Positions 60,667-64,000 of a DNA stretch of 64,000 nucleotides are shown here, one piece after another (within the stretch, counting starts at the first letter, position 1; each line of letters opens with the position of its first letter). This stretch comes from an uncultured Clostridia bacterium (GTDB lineage: Bacteria; Bacillota; Clostridia; Christensenellales; Aristaeellaceae). The stretch is from positions 1-64,000 of the forward strand of contig CANQEW010000007.1 of the NCBI GenBank assembly GCA_947596085.1, given 5' to 3'. Under the pieces are notes generated by a model. The model was not told the DNA's origin, did not search any database, and was given only the letters and a program-made list of their open reading frames with translations. The translations under genes were made by a program, and so were the position numbers.

Positions 60667-61515
60667 TCAGCCCCTCGTCAGGCGGTTGCGAATTTTGGTG
60701 GAGAAGAATTCGATGAACAGCATCAGCACCACCATGCCGCACAGGTAGGAGCCCACCATGCTCCAGCGGCTGGAGTTGATGCACTGAATCAGCGCCGCGC
60801 CGATGCCGCCCGCGCCCACGATGCCCAGCGTCGTGGCGTCCTTTACGTTGATGTCGAAGCGGTAGATCACCGTGGAGATGAAGTTCGGTATGATCTGCGG
60901 CAGTATGCCGTAGCGAATCTTCTGGAAGGTGGTGCAGCCGGAGGCGTCCAGGCTCTCCAGAATGCGGGTGTCGATGTCCTCAATGGCGGTGATGTACATC
61001 TTGGAGATCATGCCGATGGAGCACACCGACTGCGTGACCACGCCGCAGAAGGCGTTGGGGCCGGTAACGCGAATCCAGACCAGCGCCCAGATCAGGCTGG
61101 GGATGGTGCGGATCACGAGGATCACGGCGTTGAAGATTACGGCGATCCACTTGGGCACGATCTTGTCGCTGGCGAGGAAGCTGAACGGAATCGCCAGCAG
61201 GCCGCCGATCAGCGTGCCCAGCACGGCGATGGCCATGGTCTGAAACAGCTGATAGGGCACGCCCTCCTCGGTCAGGTTGAACAGCAGGCTCGTGTTCGGG
61301 TGGAGCAGGCCGTTGCCCACGCCCTTGGCCACCTCGATGCCCTTGCTGGCGAAGCCGCTGAATTTCACGGCGGTGCCGCTCCAGGTGAGGAGGCTCGCGA
61401 CGATCAGCACGATCAGCGTGTACAGCCACCACAGGCGCGGCCGGGCCTCGTAGACCTCCTGGATCGTCATGGGACGATCGAGCGCTCGATTGATAGTCTT
61501 TCCCATCGTTCCCAT
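60667..61515 (-). CDS. phnE: Phosphonate-type ABC transporter permease
   Basis: RTIPSLIWALVWIRVTGPNAFCGVV; ILESLDASGCTTFQKIRYGILPQIIPNFIS. Confidence 0.9.
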   Translation of the reverse strand: MGTMGKTINRALDRPMTIQEVYEARPRLWWLYTLIVLIVASLLTWSGTAVKFSGFASKGIEVAKGVGNGLLHPNTSLLFNLTEEGVPYQLFQTMAIAVLGTLIGGLLAIPFSFLASDKIVPKWIAVIFNAVILVIRTIPSLIWALVWIRVTGPNAFCGVVTQSVCSIGMISKMYITAIEDIDTRILESLDASGCTTFQKIRYGILPQIIPNFISTVIYRFDINVKDATTLGIVGAGGIGAALIQCINSSRWSMVGSYLCGMVVLMLFIEFFSTKIRNRLTRG

Positions 61516-61521
61516 TCCTCC

Positions 61522-62379
61522 TCAGCTCAACTTCTTGCGCAGATACTGGCTGGTGTTTTCGATGATGAATACCACCACGAACAGCGCCAACAGCACCATG
61601 CCCAGGCCCTCATAGTCGCGCCAGCCGATGCGCTCGTTGATCAGAATTCCCAGGCCGCCCGCGCCCACGTAGCCCAGGATCGCCGCGGCGCGGATGTTCA
61701 TTTCGAGGCTGTAGAGGCAGTAGCTCAGGTAGGTGGGCAAAATTTGCGGGAAACACGCCACGCGGAAGGATTGATACTTGTTGCCGCCGGCGGATTCCAT
61801 GGCCTCGAACGCGCCCATGTCGATGGTCTCGATGGCCTCGTACATCATCTTGCTGACCACGCCGAAGGTGAACACCGTGATGGCCACCGTGCCGGCGAAG
61901 GTGCCCAGGCCGAAGATCAGCGCCGCGAACTTGGCGATGACCAAGGTCGGCAGCGTGCGGACGATGTTGAGCAGAAAGCGGCTCAGCGAGACCGCCACGC
62001 GGCTCTTATTGATGTTGGTGGACGCCACCACCGCGAAGGGCAGCGCCAGCGTCGCGCCCAGCACCGAGCCGAGAATCGACATCTTGATCGTATCGAACAG
62101 CGGCTCGACCACCTTGCCGAAGTAGCTGAAATCGGGGTGGAAGATGCGCTCTAGGATGACGGTGAGCTGATAGCCCCGGCGCACGATGATGCCCAAATCG
62201 AAGCCTGTGAGCCGAATGGAGCCCCAGATCACCGCGATCAGCGCGATGAGGATCAGCGGCATGCGGGAGCGGGGGCGCGCCACGGTGTGACCGTTGGGCA
62301 GCGTGATGATCTGCGGCTTGAATATGCGGTCAAACAGCGGAACGCGGTAGCCCTCTTGCTTCTTCTTCGCCATCTTCAC
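61522..62379 (-). CDS. phnE: Phosphonate-type ABC transporter permease, second copy
   Basis: [57 protein letters not shown]. Confidence 0.9.
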   Translation of the reverse strand: MKMAKKKQEGYRVPLFDRIFKPQIITLPNGHTVARPRSRMPLILIALIAVIWGSIRLTGFDLGIIVRRGYQLTVILERIFHPDFSYFGKVVEPLFDTIKMSILGSVLGATLALPFAVVASTNINKSRVAVSLSRFLLNIVRTLPTLVIAKFAALIFGLGTFAGTVAITVFTFGVVSKMMYEAIETIDMGAFEAMESAGGNKYQSFRVACFPQILPTYLSYCLYSLEMNIRAAAILGYVGAGGLGILINERIGWRDYEGLGMVLLALFVVVFIIENTSQYLRKKLS

Positions 62380-63140
62380 TCACCTGCCTGCGGTACGGCG
62401 GCGCCGTTGTAGATGGAGTCCAGCACCTCCTGCGTGACCGTGCTGGTGGGGCCGTCGTAGACGATTTCACCGGCGCGAATGCCGATGACGCGCGTGGCGT
62501 ATTTCAGCGCCAGGTCCACGTGGTGAATGTTAATGAGCACGGTGATGTTCATCTCCTGGTTGATGCGCTGGAAGTCGCTCATCACCTGATGCGCGGTGAC
62601 CGGGTCCAGCGCCGCCACGGGCTCGTCCGCGAGGATGATGGAGGGCGACTGGTTCAGCGTGCGGGCCAGCGCCACGCGCTGCTGCTGGCCGCCGGAGAGT
62701 TGATCGCAGCGAATGTAGGCCTTGTCCAGTATGCCCACCTTGTCCAGCGCCTCCAGCGCCTTCATCTTCTGTTCCTTGGAGAACAACCCCAGCAGCACTG
62801 GGAAGAAGCCCATATCCGGCACCATGGAGGTGAGCACGTTCTTGATGGCGGTGGAGCGGGTGACCAGGTTGAAGGACTGGAAGATCATGCCGATCTTCCG
62901 GCGGAAGCGGCGCATGTTCTTGCCGTGCAGCGTCATCACGTCCACGTCGTCGACGATCAGCTGGCCCTCCGTGATGTCGATCATGCGGTTGATGGTGCGG
63001 ATCAGCGTGGACTTGCCCGCGCCCGACAGACCGATGATGGCGACAAACTCGCCCTGGTCGATGGTGAGGTTCACGTTCTTGAGTCCCTTGACGCCGTTGG
63101 GATAGGTCTTGCTGACATTCTTGAACTGGATCAAAGGCAC
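62376..63140 (-). CDS. phnC: Phosphonate-type ABC transporter ATP-binding protein
   Basis: [50 protein letters not shown]. Confidence 0.93.
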   Translation of the reverse strand: MPLIQFKNVSKTYPNGVKGLKNVNLTIDQGEFVAIIGLSGAGKSTLIRTINRMIDITEGQLIVDDVDVMTLHGKNMRRFRRKIGMIFQSFNLVTRSTAIKNVLTSMVPDMGFFPVLLGLFSKEQKMKALEALDKVGILDKAYIRCDQLSGGQQQRVALARTLNQSPSIILADEPVAALDPVTAHQVMSDFQRINQEMNITVLINIHHVDLALKYATRVIGIRAGEIVYDGPTSTVTQEVLDSIYNGAAVPQAGE

Positions 63141-63250
63141 ACCCCTTCTTCCGTATAGCGTAGAATCGTCCCAAATTCATACAGATTATATCATGGAACG
63201 GCGGGCTTCCGCAAGTCAAGCCTTCCGCGCGCTTCGCGCCTTCCATAAAA

Positions 63251-63278
63251 AAAGGTTCCCCCGCGAGGAGGAACCTTT
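63251..63278 (-). terminator. Terminator-like hairpin between phnD and phnC
   Basis: Minus: AAAGGTTCC...GGAACCTTTTTTT. Confidence 0.75.
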
Positions 63279-63286
63279 GATCGCGA

Positions 63287-64000
63287 TTATTGCACGACCG
63301 ACAGGGCGGCGCGAGCGCCATCGTAGTCCGCGTCGGTGGCAATGGCGTAACCGGTGTGGCTGTACACGGAGAAGATCTCCTGGCCTTCCGGCGTGTTGAT
63401 GATGTTGATCAGCGCGGTCTGCAGCGCGGCGATGAACTCGGGGTTGTAGATGTCGGGATTGGCGGTGGTCACGGCGACGGTATCGTTGTAGATGCCCTCG
63501 GTCACGCCGATGACGTTCAGCTCGTTCCAGATGCTGTCCTCGCGGCCCATGCCGGCCTTGCCGGTCTCGTCCTGCTGATCGGTGGGCAGGTTCCAGGCGG
63601 CCTCATAGTCGCGGCGGCCGTCCGCGTAGCACACGATGATGTCCACCTGCTCGGCGGCGGCCTGCGCGAAGGCGTCGGCGTAGCCCAGCGTCACGACGTT
63701 GGCCAGGTCGGAGACCTTCTTGCCGTCGTAGTTCTCCATCAGCCACATGGTGGGATAGATGTAACCGGCGGAGGAGGAGGTGTTGCCAACCGCCCAGATG
63801 CAGTCGTTCAGCTCGTCCCAGGTGATGGCCTCACCGGCGTTGGCCTTCGCGGCCAGGGCCTTGCCCTTCTCGGTGGGGGCGGCGTAGATCAGGCTGCGGT
63901 AGAAGGTCACCTGCTCGTCGGTGGGCAGGGTCTTGTTCGCCTCGCCGTTCCAGGTGGCGGGGTCGGTGCTGTCGTTGCTCAGGCCATCGCGGGTGGCGGT
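63287..64000 (-). CDS. phnD: Phosphonate-type substrate-binding protein (5' end beyond window)
   Basis: Open to window end; TFYRSLIYAAPTEKG...AGYIYPTMWLMENYDGKKVSDLANVVTLGYADAFAQAAAEQVDIIVCYADGR. Confidence 0.85.
   Translation of the reverse strand, partial: TATRDGLSNDSTDPATWNGEANKTLPTDEQVTFYRSLIYAAPTEKGKALAAKANAGEAITWDELNDCIWAVGNTSSSAGYIYPTMWLMENYDGKKVSDLANVVTLGYADAFAQAAAEQVDIIVCYADGRRDYEAAWNLPTDQQDETGKAGMGREDSIWNELNVIGVTEGIYNDTVAVTTANPDIYNPEFIAALQTALINIINTPEGQEIFSVYSHTGYAIATDADYDGARAALSVVQ

Noticed and set aside
59200-62154. 984-aa plus-strand ORF
   Set aside because: Antisense to the 5'-nucleotidase and phn permease genes; no recognisable domain.

Overview
The window is mostly high-GC Bacillota/Clostridia-like chromosome, with a lower-GC left edge of about 1.5 kb. 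Contents in order: the C-terminus of an RfbB-type dehydratase; an acyltransferase-3 gene whose start is cut off by a poly-G frameshift; a three-gene operon of TerB_N/TerB_C protein, BrxD-like (DUF2791) ATPase and Lhr-like helicase; an OmpR-type two-component system divergent from a MacAB-like efflux operon with three adaptor proteins; a decayed IS200/IS605 element; a DAACS symporter; leuCDB behind a candidate attenuator; DUF554, GDPD and Na/Pi transporter genes; an operon of a degenerate RsbW-like protein, a SigB/F-like sigma factor, an RlmL-like methyltransferase and GH127; rluA-like; mgtE with a long leader; an AraC/HAD pair divergent from a CUT2 sugar ABC operon; an unusual hairpin cluster; an AraC-GyrI regulator; a cytidylate kinase-like gene behind a long structured leader; T-box-metG-gpsA-tatD-scpB; a second decayed IS200 fragment; GtrA; two GH3 genes, one with permuted domain order; and a 5'-nucleotidase with a PhnCDEE-type transporter. 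The best candidates for something under-described are the TerB/BrxD/Lhr triad with an apparently catalytically dead SNF2-like domain, the structured leader at 45.3-45.7 kb, and the covarying hairpin family at 43.26-43.63 kb. All assignments come from reading motifs by eye; no searches were run.
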